DNA from: Rhodanobacter glycinis
Lineage (GTDB): Bacteria; Pseudomonadota; Gammaproteobacteria; Xanthomonadales; Rhodanobacteraceae
Reading direction: 5' to 3'
Assembly: GCF_006438785.1 (NCBI RefSeq)
Contig: NZ_RCZB01000001.1
Coordinates: forward strand, 1,623,912-1,687,911
Length of the DNA: 64,000 nt
Shown: in pieces, positions 37,493-46,492 of the stretch
Position numbering within the stretch: the stretch's first letter is position 1
Layout of the letters: each line of letters begins with the position of its first letter
Notes under the pieces: model-generated
The model's input: the letters and a program-made list of their open reading frames with translations, nothing else
Database searches by the model: none
Told to the model about the DNA's origin: nothing
Position numbers and translations under genes: made by a program

Positions 37493-40400
37493 CTACTGCC
37501 GGGCCGAGCTGGCCGGCGCCGGCGGGCTTGCGCTGGCGGAAGGTGCGGGCAGCAGGCCAGCCGGCGGCAACGCGGCACTGCCGGCAGCGGCCGGCAGGCC
37601 GACGGAGCGGTCGAGCAGTGGCGCGACGGTGACGTCGTGTTTCTCGACCAGAGTCATCACCGGCTTGTCCCAGGTCCCGGTTACCCGGTAGCGCGCACTG
37701 GCGGCCTTGTTCAGGCCCCGACCGAGCAGGCCCTGCACCGCGAAGCCGGCCGCGGCGCCGATCGGGCCGCCGACCACCGCGCCTACCAACGGCAGGCTGT
37801 TGCCGACGTGCGGCACCACCCGCATCTCCTGGTCGTAATCGTGGGCGCGCAGGCCGGTGCGCCCGGTGATGCTGATGTTGGCCGAGGAGCCGGCAATCAG
37901 CAGGTTGTCGGTGGTGGCATTGCCATCGGCCAGATGGAAGTCGCCGGCGATCGAATCGAACGCCAGCCCCTTGCCGAACACGTCGCCGAAATCCAGGGTG
38001 AGCCGACGCGGCAGTTCGGCCAGCGAGACCAGCCCGAGCAGCCGCCCGACACCGGGCGAGGTCGCCTCGGGGATGCGGCCGTCGCTGACGTGGATGCTGA
38101 GGGTGCCGTCCATGGTGGCCAGCGACAGCGCGCTGGGCCCGCCGGGCCAGCTGGCATCGAGCTGGTCATGCGTCTTGCCGCCGTTGACCAGTCCGTCGAA
38201 GCCGAACGCCCCCATCATCGCGCCGAGATCCTCGGCGGCGAAACTGATCTTCATGTGGGTGCGGCTGTTGCTGGCGCTGCCGTTCCAGTCGCCGCTGGCA
38301 TTGATCTGCACGCGACTGGACAGCGCGCGCAACTGCTCGATGTGCAGGCCGTTTGCGGTGGGCCAGGTTTCCAGGCGCGCATCGCCGAGCCTGGCATCGC
38401 CCAGGCGCAAGTCGCCCACCCACAGATGGAACGGCGGCAGCGCCGCCGGATTGATGCCGGTATTGGCGGGATCGACGGCCGGGACGGCTGCGGTGGCACC
38501 AGTGTCAGCCGCGGCCTTGCCCGGATGACTGCTGGCAGGCGGTGCCGGATCCTTCGGCCAGTGCAGTCGCTGCAGCCGTGCGGTGACGCCGCGCTTGTCC
38601 AGGTCCACGGTCGGCACGCTGAAGTTGCCGGCCATCGCGGCGCCCTCCACGTCCACGCTCAGTACATCGGGCTGCGGTTTGGCACGCAGGTTCAGCGGCC
38701 CCATCGGCCGGCCGAACCAGCCGGCCTGATCGGTGCCGACGTCGATGCTTTCCAGTCCGGGGCCATCGCCGCCACTGCCGGCTACGGCGCGCTGCACCCA
38801 GCCGGTGACATCGAGCTGGCTGGCGTGGCCACGGATGCGCAGGTCGCGTGCCGGCAGCGTGTCCGGCATCTGGTTGCCGAATGCCAGCGTGGCGGCCAGC
38901 GGTCGCTGCGGCCCGTCGGAAAGGCGCAGGCGTCCACGCATCACCTCGCCCAGCGCCACATGCAGGTCGCTGCCGCCGACCGGCAGACTCATCGTCAAGT
39001 GCAAGGGCAGGTTGGTGGCCGCCGGCTTGTTCAGCGGCGCCGGCAGATCCAGCGCGATCCCGCTCAATGGCGAATCGATGCTGAGGGTTTGCGCCAGTGC
39101 GTCGCTGCCGGACACGTGCGCAATCGTGAATCCGATATCGAAATCGCTGCGCCCGTCGGCGAGCTGGCCCAGCCAGTTCAGCGACGGGTAGTCCTGCACC
39201 AGTTCGGCCATGCGGTAACTGCCCCGCAGCTGCGCCGACAACACGGTGGCCGGGTCGCTGTTGGCCGCTGCAATCGCCATCTGCAAACGTGACGGCTGGC
39301 CGCGAAAGCCGGCGTCGAGTGGGCCGACCTGCAGACCATGCGCATCGAAGCGCAGCGGGCCGTTGAGCTTGTCGAGCTTGAGGTTCCAGTCCGGCGCGGC
39401 AAGGTCGGCGTCCTGCAGCTGCGCGGTGCCATCCAGCTGCAGGCCCGCCGAATCCTTCAGCGGCAAGGCCAGATGAAAGTTGAAGGTGCCGTTGCCGCCG
39501 AGCTTCAGTTTGGCCAGGGTGTCGGCCTCGTGCGCGGCGATCGGGCTCTTGCGCGAAAACTCCATCAGGCTGCTGCCGCTGCCGCTGCCTTGCACGTTGA
39601 GGTCGAGCAGGCCGTCGCCGAAATCCGGAATCAGTGCCACCGCCTTGCCCACCGTCACACCGAGCGACTGGCCACCGCTGGCTTCGACCAGCATGCCGTT
39701 GTTGACGAAGCTGGCCACCGCGTTGATATCCACGGCACGCGGCCAGTCCTTGCCATAGTCGAGGGTCAGGCCGCTGAGCACGGCACGCGCCTCGAAGCGC
39801 CCTTCGTTGTGGCGGAATGGCCAGTCGGCCATGTCGCCGCGCACCAGCACCTGGGCCTGGTCGAGATTGCCCGTCACCAGTGCCCGATCCAGCCACGCGA
39901 TGGTGCCGGGCGACATCGAGCCGAGCGGCCAGAACAACTTGGCTGCGGGCACGTCGGCGTGGTCCAGCGTGGCATACATGTCCATGAACGGAGCACCGCC
40001 CTGCGCTGGCAGGATCACTTCGCCGCGCGCCTGGCCGGCGTAGCCGGTGCCGACGAAATCCAGCGTATCGACGCCGATGTGCCAGTCGCCGTCCTCGGGC
40101 CAGAACGCCAGCGAGCCGGTCAGCTTCGACAGCACAAAGGGCTGGCGAAACGCGTGCGGAAACTGCAGCGTGAGGGCCTGTGCCGGCAGCTCCAGCGACA
40201 ATGCCTCGGCGTCGCCGCGCAGCTCGCCACTCACGCCGCTCACACCCGGCAGTTTGCCGACCGGGTCGATGCCCAGGTCGGCAAAAGCCACATCCACCGT
40301 CTGCAGCCCGGCGGCACGATCCCAGCGCAGCGCGACCCGGCTCAGCTCACCGTGCGGATGCCCACTGCCCAGCCACTGCGCCAGCGCCGGTGCCAGCGCC

Positions 40401-41449
40401 GGCTTCAGCGCCAGCCATGGCAGCAGCGGCGCCAGTTGCAGCTGGCGCGCTGCTACATTCATGCTGGCCTGCGGGCTGTCGGGCCGGTGCAGGATCAGCG
40501 CCAGCGCGCTGCCATCGTCGCCGGCCCAGCGTATGTCGTAGCCGTCGCCGGCCTGGCGCACGCCGGCCAGTCCATGCAGCGCGGCCACGCTGGCGGTGCC
40601 GCCGGTGGGCGCGGTCACCGCCAGCGTGTCCAGGTCCAGCCGGATCAGGCTGCGACTCAGCTTGCCGTGGCGCCAGTCGAGCCAGGCGTTCAGCTTGCCG
40701 CTGCCGTGATCAGCCGTATAGCCGTCCATATCGATGCCGTCGAGCAACGGCTTCAGCTCGGCGCCGTCGATGCCGATCCATACCTGGCCGGCGCTGCCGT
40801 CCTGATTGAAACGTCCGGCGGTGCGCACGGCCGTGGTCACACCCTCACGCTGCAGCAGTCCGCCAAAGCGGATCTGGTCACCCTGGCGGCTCAGCCGCAA
40901 TTGCCTGGACAACAAGGTGTAGTGCTTGCCCAGCGTGGCATCGACGACCACCACGCGCAGGTCTTCCAGCCACAGGCCCAGCGATACCGGCCCCAGCGAT
41001 AGCGGCTGCCGGCCCGCGCCGCCAGCCACGCCGATGCCGTTGACGTGCCAGCCACCGGCGTCGTGCAGCAGATCCAGTTGCAGGCCGCGCATGTGCAGGT
41101 TGAGCAGGTGTCGCGATGGCAGCAGCCAGCCGCCGAAGTCGAGCTTCAGCTGGGCCTCGGGAATGCGCAGCGGGGTGCCACTCGTGCCGACCGCCGCGCC
41201 GATCGTCACCCCGTGCATCACGAACAAGGGACCGGATGCCGTGCGGCGCCCCTCGATCGAGGCGAGGCTTACCGGCCGCTGCAACCGCTGGCTGAGCTGC
41301 GCCGCCACCCAAGCCGGATGCTGCGCCAGCAGCGGCAACAGCAACTGGGACAACGCCGCCAGCACGGCGAGCAGGATCAACGTGACCCCGGCGATCCAGC
41401 CCGAAGCGCGGGCGCAACGATGCAGCCGTCGCTGCCACAACGCGTTCAC
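37493..41449 (-). CDS. yhdP: AsmA-like envelope protein YhdP
   Basis: A very large (1318 residues) inner-membrane-anchored periplasmic protein; in E. coli YhdP works with TamB and YdbH in moving phospholipids to the outer membrane. One N-terminal membrane helix (GWIAGVTLILLAVLAALSQLLLP) is followed by a long repetitive beta-rich region (DUF3971) and an AsmA-type C-terminal block (FDGLVNGGKTHDQLDASWPG, then DGRIPEATSPGVGRLLGLVSLAELPRRLTLDFGDVFGKGLAFDSI). The start is a GTG at 41449. Between rng and tldD, the conserved position. Confidence 0.93.
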   Translation of the reverse strand: MNALWQRRLHRCARASGWIAGVTLILLAVLAALSQLLLPLLAQHPAWVAAQLSQRLQRPVSLASIEGRRTASGPLFVMHGVTIGAAVGTSGTPLRIPEAQLKLDFGGWLLPSRHLLNLHMRGLQLDLLHDAGGWHVNGIGVAGGAGRQPLSLGPVSLGLWLEDLRVVVVDATLGKHYTLLSRQLRLSRQGDQIRFGGLLQREGVTTAVRTAGRFNQDGSAGQVWIGIDGAELKPLLDGIDMDGYTADHGSGKLNAWLDWRHGKLSRSLIRLDLDTLAVTAPTGGTASVAALHGLAGVRQAGDGYDIRWAGDDGSALALILHRPDSPQASMNVAARQLQLAPLLPWLALKPALAPALAQWLGSGHPHGELSRVALRWDRAAGLQTVDVAFADLGIDPVGKLPGVSGVSGELRGDAEALSLELPAQALTLQFPHAFRQPFVLSKLTGSLAFWPEDGDWHIGVDTLDFVGTGYAGQARGEVILPAQGGAPFMDMYATLDHADVPAAKLFWPLGSMSPGTIAWLDRALVTGNLDQAQVLVRGDMADWPFRHNEGRFEARAVLSGLTLDYGKDWPRAVDINAVASFVNNGMLVEASGGQSLGVTVGKAVALIPDFGDGLLDLNVQGSGSGSSLMEFSRKSPIAAHEADTLAKLKLGGNGTFNFHLALPLKDSAGLQLDGTAQLQDADLAAPDWNLKLDKLNGPLRFDAHGLQVGPLDAGFRGQPSRLQMAIAAANSDPATVLSAQLRGSYRMAELVQDYPSLNWLGQLADGRSDFDIGFTIAHVSGSDALAQTLSIDSPLSGIALDLPAPLNKPAATNLPLHLTMSLPVGGSDLHVALGEVMRGRLRLSDGPQRPLAATLAFGNQMPDTLPARDLRIRGHASQLDVTGWVQRAVAGSGGDGPGLESIDVGTDQAGWFGRPMGPLNLRAKPQPDVLSVDVEGAAMAGNFSVPTVDLDKRGVTARLQRLHWPKDPAPPASSHPGKAAADTGATAAVPAVDPANTGINPAALPPFHLWVGDLRLGDARLGDARLETWPTANGLHIEQLRALSSRVQINASGDWNGSASNSRTHMKISFAAEDLGAMMGAFGFDGLVNGGKTHDQLDASWPGGPSALSLATMDGTLSIHVSDGRIPEATSPGVGRLLGLVSLAELPRRLTLDFGDVFGKGLAFDSIAGDFHLADGNATTDNLLIAGSSANISITGRTGLRAHDYDQEMRVVPHVGNSLPLVGAVVGGPIGAAAGFAVQGLLGRGLNKAASARYRVTGTWDKPVMTLVEKHDVTVAPLLDRSVGLPAAAGSAALPPAGLLPAPSASASPPAPASSARQ

Positions 41450-41485
41450 GCGCGGCGGTCCCAGTCGAATTTACCGCAACCGGAT

Positions 41486-42958
41486 TTACAGCAACACGAC
41501 ATCAAACTGTTCCTGCGAATAATGCTCTTCAGCCTGAAAGCGTATGCTTTTGGAGATGAACTCTTCCAGTTCGGCCACCGCGCTGGACTCTTCTTCCAGG
41601 ATCCGGTTGACCACGGCGGGGTTCGCCATCACCAGCAGCTTCTGCGCGTTGAACTGGCGCACCGCGCGGGTGATCTCGCGAAAGATCTCGTAGGTCACCG
41701 TTTCGGCCGTCTTCAGCACGCCGCGGCCATTGCAGGTGGCGCAGGGTTCGCACAGCTGGCGGGCCAGGCTTTCGGTGGTGCGCTTGCGGGTCATCTCGAC
41801 CAGCCCCAGCGCCGACATCGGATACACCGTGGTCTTGGCGTGGTCGCGCGCCAGCCCCTTGTTCAGCATGCGCAGCACCTGGCGCTTGTGTTCCTCATCG
41901 TTCATGTCGATGAAGTCGATGATGATGATGCCGCCCAGGTTGCGCAGCCGCAGCTGACGCGCCGCCGCCTGCGCCGCCTCCAGGTTGGTGCGGTAGACGG
42001 TTTCCTCCAGATTGCGCGAGCCGAGATAGGCGCCGGTGTTGACGTCGATCGTGGTCATCGCCTCGGTCTGGTCGACTATCAGGTAGCCGCCGGACTTCAG
42101 CGGCACTTCCTTTTTCAGTGCACGCTGCATTTCGTCCTCGACGCCGTACAGGTCGAAGATCGGCCGCTCGCCGTCGTAGTGCTCGATACGGTCGTCCAGC
42201 TGCGGCATGAACTTGTGCACGAACTTGGTCACTTTCTCGAACGTGTCGCGCGAGTCGACCCGCACTTTCTCGATGTCGTCATTGAGCATGTCGCGCAGGC
42301 TGCGCAGTGGCAGCGACAATTCCTCGTAGACGCGCTCGCCCATCTTCGCCTTGGCGATGTTCTCCTGCACCACCCGCCATACCTTGGTGAGATAGGCCAC
42401 GTCGAACGCCAGCGATTCGGCGCTCTGGCCCTCGGCATTGGTGCGCACGATGTAGCCCAGCGGGGTGTCGCCGATCAGTGGGTTCAGCACGTCTTTCAGG
42501 CGCTGGCGTTCGGCTTCGTCCTCGATCCGCGCGGAAATGCCCAGCGTACGGGCATACGGCAGCAGCACCAGGTAGCGCGAAGGGATCGACAGGTGCGCGG
42601 ACAGGCGCGCGCCCTTGGTGCTGATCGGGTCCTTCACCACCTGCACCACGATCTCCTGGCCTTCGTGCACCAGTTCGCTGATCGAGGGGATGTGGCCGTT
42701 GCCGTTCGACTCGGCACCTTCGACGGCCGGCGGACGCACGATGTCGGAGGCGTGCAGGAACGCCGCACGCTCCAGACCGATCTCCACGAACACCGCCTGC
42801 ATGCCCGGCATCACCCGCTGCACCCGGCCCTTGTAGACATTGCCGACATAGCCCCGCCGGGAGGCCCGCTCGACGTGCACCTCCTGCAACATGCCGTTCT
42901 CGACCACCCCGACCCGCGTTTCACGCGGGGTCACGTTGATCAGGATTTCTTCACTCAC
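41486..42958 (-). CDS. rng: Ribonuclease G
   Basis: Endoribonuclease of the RNase E/G family, active on 16S rRNA 5' ends and some mRNAs. An S1 domain (about residues 39-125, with YVGNVYKGRVQRVMPGMQAVFVEIG) leads to the catalytic DNase I-like domain with metal-binding TTIDVNTGAYLG and IIIIDFIDM. The zinc-link cysteines are in CEPCATCNGRG. A GTG at 42958 with GGGGAG eight bases upstream gives 490 residues, the E. coli length. A good promoter lies just upstream; maf/yhdE, its usual partner, is absent. Confidence 0.96.
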   Translation of the reverse strand: MSEEILINVTPRETRVGVVENGMLQEVHVERASRRGYVGNVYKGRVQRVMPGMQAVFVEIGLERAAFLHASDIVRPPAVEGAESNGNGHIPSISELVHEGQEIVVQVVKDPISTKGARLSAHLSIPSRYLVLLPYARTLGISARIEDEAERQRLKDVLNPLIGDTPLGYIVRTNAEGQSAESLAFDVAYLTKVWRVVQENIAKAKMGERVYEELSLPLRSLRDMLNDDIEKVRVDSRDTFEKVTKFVHKFMPQLDDRIEHYDGERPIFDLYGVEDEMQRALKKEVPLKSGGYLIVDQTEAMTTIDVNTGAYLGSRNLEETVYRTNLEAAQAAARQLRLRNLGGIIIIDFIDMNDEEHKRQVLRMLNKGLARDHAKTTVYPMSALGLVEMTRKRTTESLARQLCEPCATCNGRGVLKTAETVTYEIFREITRAVRQFNAQKLLVMANPAVVNRILEEESSAVAELEEFISKSIRFQAEEHYSQEQFDVVLL

Positions 42959-42982
42959 CGCATACTCCCCAGATTGACCATC

Positions 42983-43012
42983 TTTATAGCGGCTGCGGGC
43001 GCAACCTGTCGA
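42983..43012 (-). promoter_or_regulatory. Probable sigma-70 promoter of rng-yhdP-tldD
   Basis: Read leftward: TCGACA (43012-43007), an 18-base spacer, TATAAA (42988-42983). Both boxes match consensus in five of six positions. The start would be about 20 bases before the rng Shine-Dalgarno. Confidence 0.65.
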
Positions 43013-43142
43013 TGAACCATTTTGGAAAACCCGCAATCCCTGCCCCGGATCACAAAGTCCCGCACCCTGCAGCCCCGGACGCGCCCAGTTCGATGGCGCC
43101 CCGCGGTATCTTGAACGCCGCGGACGACACAGGAGCCGGAGC

Positions 43143-43835
43143 ATGACCACCGAGATTCTATTGGCCTGGAGCGGCGGCAAGGACTGCCTGATGGCGCTGC
43201 AGCGCCTGCAGGCCGACCCGCAATGGCAGGTGGTCGGCCTGCTCACCACGGTCAACCGCAATTACCAGCGCATAGCCATGCACGGCGTGCAGCGCGACGT
43301 GCTGCTGGCGCAGACCGCCGCGCTCGGGCTGCCGCTGGTCGAGGTGATGCTGGACTGGCCCGGCAGCAACGAGGCGTATGAGCAAGCCCATGCGCAGGCA
43401 CTGGTCGAGGCGCGGATGCGCTGGCCGGGCATTCGCCATTGCGCGTTCGGCGACCTGTTTCTGGAAGACGTGCGCGACTACCGCGTGCGCCAGCTCGGCC
43501 GCGAGAACTGGCGCGCGGTGTTTCCGTTGTGGGGCGAGGACACGGCCGAGCTATCGCGACGCTTTGTCGGCGAAGGCCATCGCGCGATGCTGTGCTGCGT
43601 CGACACCCAGCAGCTCGACGCCGAGTATTGTGGCCGCGCCTACGATGCCGCGCTGCTCGACACGCTGCCGGCCGGCGTCGATCCCTGCGGCGAGCGCGGC
43701 GAATTCCACACGCTGAGTTTTGCTGGCCCGCTGTTTCGCCAACCGCTCAAGCTGCGGCGCGGCGAATCGGTGCTGCGCGACGGGCGTTTCCAGTTCACCG
43801 ATTTCCTGCTGGACGAACATGCCGCGAAAAGTTGA
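43143..43835 (+). CDS. DUF71-family ATP-pyrophosphatase (diphthine-ammonia ligase-like)
   Basis: A 230-residue PP-loop ATPase with SGGKD at residues 10-14, and the family blocks GIRHCAFGDLFLEDVRDYRVRQL and GVDPCGERGEFHTLSFAGPLF with strictly placed cysteine, glutamates and histidine. In eukaryotes and archaea the homologue amidates diphthine; bacteria have no diphthamide, so the reaction here is unknown. It overlaps the next gene by 17 bases, so the two are translated together. Confidence 0.85.
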   Translation: MTTEILLAWSGGKDCLMALQRLQADPQWQVVGLLTTVNRNYQRIAMHGVQRDVLLAQTAALGLPLVEVMLDWPGSNEAYEQAHAQALVEARMRWPGIRHCAFGDLFLEDVRDYRVRQLGRENWRAVFPLWGEDTAELSRRFVGEGHRAMLCCVDTQQLDAEYCGRAYDAALLDTLPAGVDPCGERGEFHTLSFAGPLFRQPLKLRRGESVLRDGRFQFTDFLLDEHAAKS

Positions 43836-44349
43836 CCGCCACATCCTGCCCGATGTGCTGCAGCCCGGACTCGCGCTGGTATTCTGCGGCACCGCCGCCG
43901 GCAAACGCTCGGCCGCCGAACGCGCCTACTACGCCCATCCCGGCAATCTGTTCTGGCGTGCACTGTTCGAAGCCGGACTGACTCCGCGTCAACTGGCACC
44001 GGCGGAATTCCCGCAACTGCCCGACTACGGCATCGGCCTCACCGACCTGGCCAAACGCCACAGCGGCAACGACAACGAGCTGCCGCGCGATGCGTTCGAC
44101 GTGCCGGCCCTGATCGCCAAGATCGAACGCCACCAACCACGCCTGCTCGCGTTCACCAGCAAAAATGCAGCACGCGCTGCGCTCGGTCATGCGACCGTCT
44201 ACGGCCTGCAGGATGAAACCATCGGCGGCACGCGGCTGTTCGTGCTGCCTTCGCCGTCGGGGCAGGCGCGCGGCCATTGGACCGCCGGGCCATGGCTGGC
44301 GCTGGGCCAGCTGTACCACTCCGTCAGCGAGACTTCGGCAGCTTCTTGA
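43819..44349 (+). CDS. Mug-type mismatch-specific DNA glycosylase
   Basis: A 176-residue protein of UDG family 2 (G:U/T mismatch glycosylase). The fold markers DVLQPGLALVFCGTAAGKRSA, YYAHPGNLFWRALFEAGLTPRQL and the C-terminal LFVLPSPSGQARGHW match Mug. In E. coli Mug the first motif is GINPG with catalytic Asn18; here it reads GTAAG, so the Asn is replaced by Ala. Related bacterial enzymes with this change are thought to use another acidic residue. The ATG at 43819 lies inside the preceding gene. Confidence 0.82.
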   Translation: MPRKVDRHILPDVLQPGLALVFCGTAAGKRSAAERAYYAHPGNLFWRALFEAGLTPRQLAPAEFPQLPDYGIGLTDLAKRHSGNDNELPRDAFDVPALIAKIERHQPRLLAFTSKNAARAALGHATVYGLQDETIGGTRLFVLPSPSGQARGHWTAGPWLALGQLYHSVSETSAAS

Positions 44350-44356
44350 CTGCGAC

Positions 44357-45649
44357 TCAGTCGATCGGCGTATGCCGATACCGGCTCACGTCTTCCGGCC
44401 GCACCACCGACGCGTGGTTGGTCCATGCGCGGCGGATGTAGCTGGCCACCGCCGACACCTCGCTGTCGCTCAGCTGCTGGGCAAACGGCGGCATCGAATA
44501 TGGTCGCGGGTTCGCCGCGGTGACCGGGGCGAACCCACCGAGCAGGATCATGCGGGTGGCGTTGATGCCGCTGGGCTCGGTCACTGAAGAGTTGCCGTCC
44601 AGTGGCGGATACACCCCGGCGACACCGTCACCGTTCTTGCCATGACAGTCCGCGCAATGCCGGGTGTAGACCTTCTCGCCCTGCTGCGCGATGGCTTTCG
44701 CATTGAACAGCTGCGTGTCCAGCACCGTCGGCGCACGCGGCGGCAGTGAGTGCAGATAGGTGGCGACTGCATGCAGGTCATCGTCCGTCATGTACTGGGT
44801 GCTGGTCGAAATAACGCCCGCCATCGGGCCGAACGCCACACCCTTGGCCGACTGGCCGGTTTTCAGCAGGTCGACGATGTCCTGCTGGCTCCAGCCTTGC
44901 AGCCCGCCGTTCTGCTGCGTGCTCAGGTCCGGCGCATACCAGTTCTGCATCGGAATCTGGCCGCCGGTCAGATGCTGGTCACCCGCCGTGCCGCCGAGCG
45001 AATCGCGCGCCGCGTGGCATTCATTGCAGTGGCCGAGGCCCTGCACCAGATAGGCACCGCGGTTCCACTGCGGCGACTGCGCCGGCTCGGGCTTGAACTC
45101 TCCCTCCCTGAAATACAGCGCGCGCCACGCCGCCAGGCTCTTGCGCACGCTGTACGGAAACTCCAGCGACGGCGCGGTGGCGGGTTGATGGATCGGCGGC
45201 AACGATTGCAGGTAGGCAAAGATGGCCAGCGCGTCGTCGTGATTCACCTTGGTATAGGAGGTATACGAGAACGCCGGATACAGCAGCTCGCCATGCCGCC
45301 CCTTGCCGGCATGCAGTGCCTGCCAGAAGTCCTCGAAGCTCCAGTCGCCCAGGCCGGTTTCGCGATCAGGGGTGATGTTGGGTACGGGGATGTTGCCGAA
45401 CGGCGTGGTCAACGAGCGCCCGCCAGCGAAGCGCGCGCCACCCTGGCTGGTATGGCAACCGGCGCAGTCGCCGACGAGGGTCAGGTACTCGCCCTTGGCG
45501 ATCAGGCCCGGGTCCCGCAGCGTCGTGACCGTGACCTTGCTGTCGGCGGGGGATGTCGGCGCACTGCCGCGGCCGCCCAGCACTATCCAGCCCACCAGCA
45601 ACGCGACCAAGACGACGATCAGCAGCAACCACCAGCGCAACGTTCTCAT
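44357..45649 (-). CDS. Membrane-anchored triheme cytochrome c
   Basis: Three CxxCH heme sites: CAGCH (62-66), CNECH (208-212) and CADCH (332-336), in three cytochrome c domains after an N-terminal membrane anchor (WWLLLIVVLVALLVGWIVLGG). This is the layout of the cytochrome subunit of membrane alcohol, gluconate or sorbitol dehydrogenases, which passes electrons to quinone or oxidase. No dehydrogenase is adjacent, so the donor is unknown. Its start overlaps the stop of the diheme cytochrome by four bases (ATGA), so they are co-translated. Confidence 0.88.
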   Translation of the reverse strand: MRTLRWWLLLIVVLVALLVGWIVLGGRGSAPTSPADSKVTVTTLRDPGLIAKGEYLTLVGDCAGCHTSQGGARFAGGRSLTTPFGNIPVPNITPDRETGLGDWSFEDFWQALHAGKGRHGELLYPAFSYTSYTKVNHDDALAIFAYLQSLPPIHQPATAPSLEFPYSVRKSLAAWRALYFREGEFKPEPAQSPQWNRGAYLVQGLGHCNECHAARDSLGGTAGDQHLTGGQIPMQNWYAPDLSTQQNGGLQGWSQQDIVDLLKTGQSAKGVAFGPMAGVISTSTQYMTDDDLHAVATYLHSLPPRAPTVLDTQLFNAKAIAQQGEKVYTRHCADCHGKNGDGVAGVYPPLDGNSSVTEPSGINATRMILLGGFAPVTAANPRPYSMPPFAQQLSDSEVSAVASYIRRAWTNHASVVRPEDVSRYRHTPID

Positions 45650-46392
45650 GGCGTGTCTCCGGTGGCGCCCAGTACGCCACAGCGCAGCGGCGGCGTCACC
45701 GAACCGGCCGCCTGCGCATGCGTGTCGGCCGGCAACTGGCGACTGGCCAGCGAGGCCGCCACCGCGGAGATGTCCGAGTCACTCAGCCGATTGGCCACCA
45801 CTGCCATGCAATCGGGCGCCACCGTGCCGCGGGTATGCGTGCGCCACGAGCCCAGCTGGGCGCTGATGTAGTCGTACGGCAGGCCGATCAGGCCGGGCGT
45901 CGACGGCTCCACCCCGGTGAGCTGGCTGCCATGGCAGCTGGCACAGGCGGGAATCTCGCGTGCCGGATCACCCTTGCTGACCAGTTGCTCGCCACGCTGC
46001 AGCGTGGCCGCGGAAACCGGTGGCAACGGCGAACGGCTGTAAGGCACCTGTTGTGCAGCGAAGTATTCGGCGATCTCCCGCATGTACACGGGGCTCAGCT
46101 GGCGCACCGTATATTCCATCGGTGCGTACTTGCGCAGGCCGTTCCGGAAATCCTGCATCTGCCGGGCCAGATAGGCCGCCGGCTTGCCGGCCAGGCGCGG
46201 AAAATAGCCACTGCCCGGCGTGCCCTCGCCATGCACGCCGTGGCAAGTGGTGCAGGCGGCGATGCGCTGTTGCAGGGTGTCGGGAATCGGCGGTGCATCG
46301 GCGGCGCGGCTGGTGGCGCCGAACAGCATGGCGACGACAAACAGGGCCGCAGCGAACGGCTTGGCGGGACACAGGCTGGCGTTCGTGGTCAT
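45646..46392 (-). CDS. Diheme cytochrome c4-like protein
   Basis: A 248-residue exported protein with signal peptide (FAAALFVVAMLFGATSRAAD) and two heme motifs, CTTCH (47-51) and CASCH (150-154), in two homologous domains as in cytochrome c4. First gene of a two-gene operon with the triheme cytochrome; together they supply five hemes. Likely periplasmic electron carrier. It is divergent from the amidase gene, 100 bases away. Confidence 0.87.
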   Translation of the reverse strand: MTTNASLCPAKPFAAALFVVAMLFGATSRAADAPPIPDTLQQRIAACTTCHGVHGEGTPGSGYFPRLAGKPAAYLARQMQDFRNGLRKYAPMEYTVRQLSPVYMREIAEYFAAQQVPYSRSPLPPVSAATLQRGEQLVSKGDPAREIPACASCHGSQLTGVEPSTPGLIGLPYDYISAQLGSWRTHTRGTVAPDCMAVVANRLSDSDISAVAASLASRQLPADTHAQAAGSVTPPLRCGVLGATGDTP

Positions 46393-46492
46393 CGCACAAT
46401 TGTACGCGCGCGCAACAGCGGCGATTGGCCAGACATGGCGCTAAGCTGGCGCATCGCGACAACATGCCGCATTCATCGAACCGGGGGTCACC

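Noticed and set aside
43143..43835. A true diphthamide synthesis enzyme
   Set aside because: Bacterial EF-G has no diphthamide, so only the fold, not the reaction, can be carried over.
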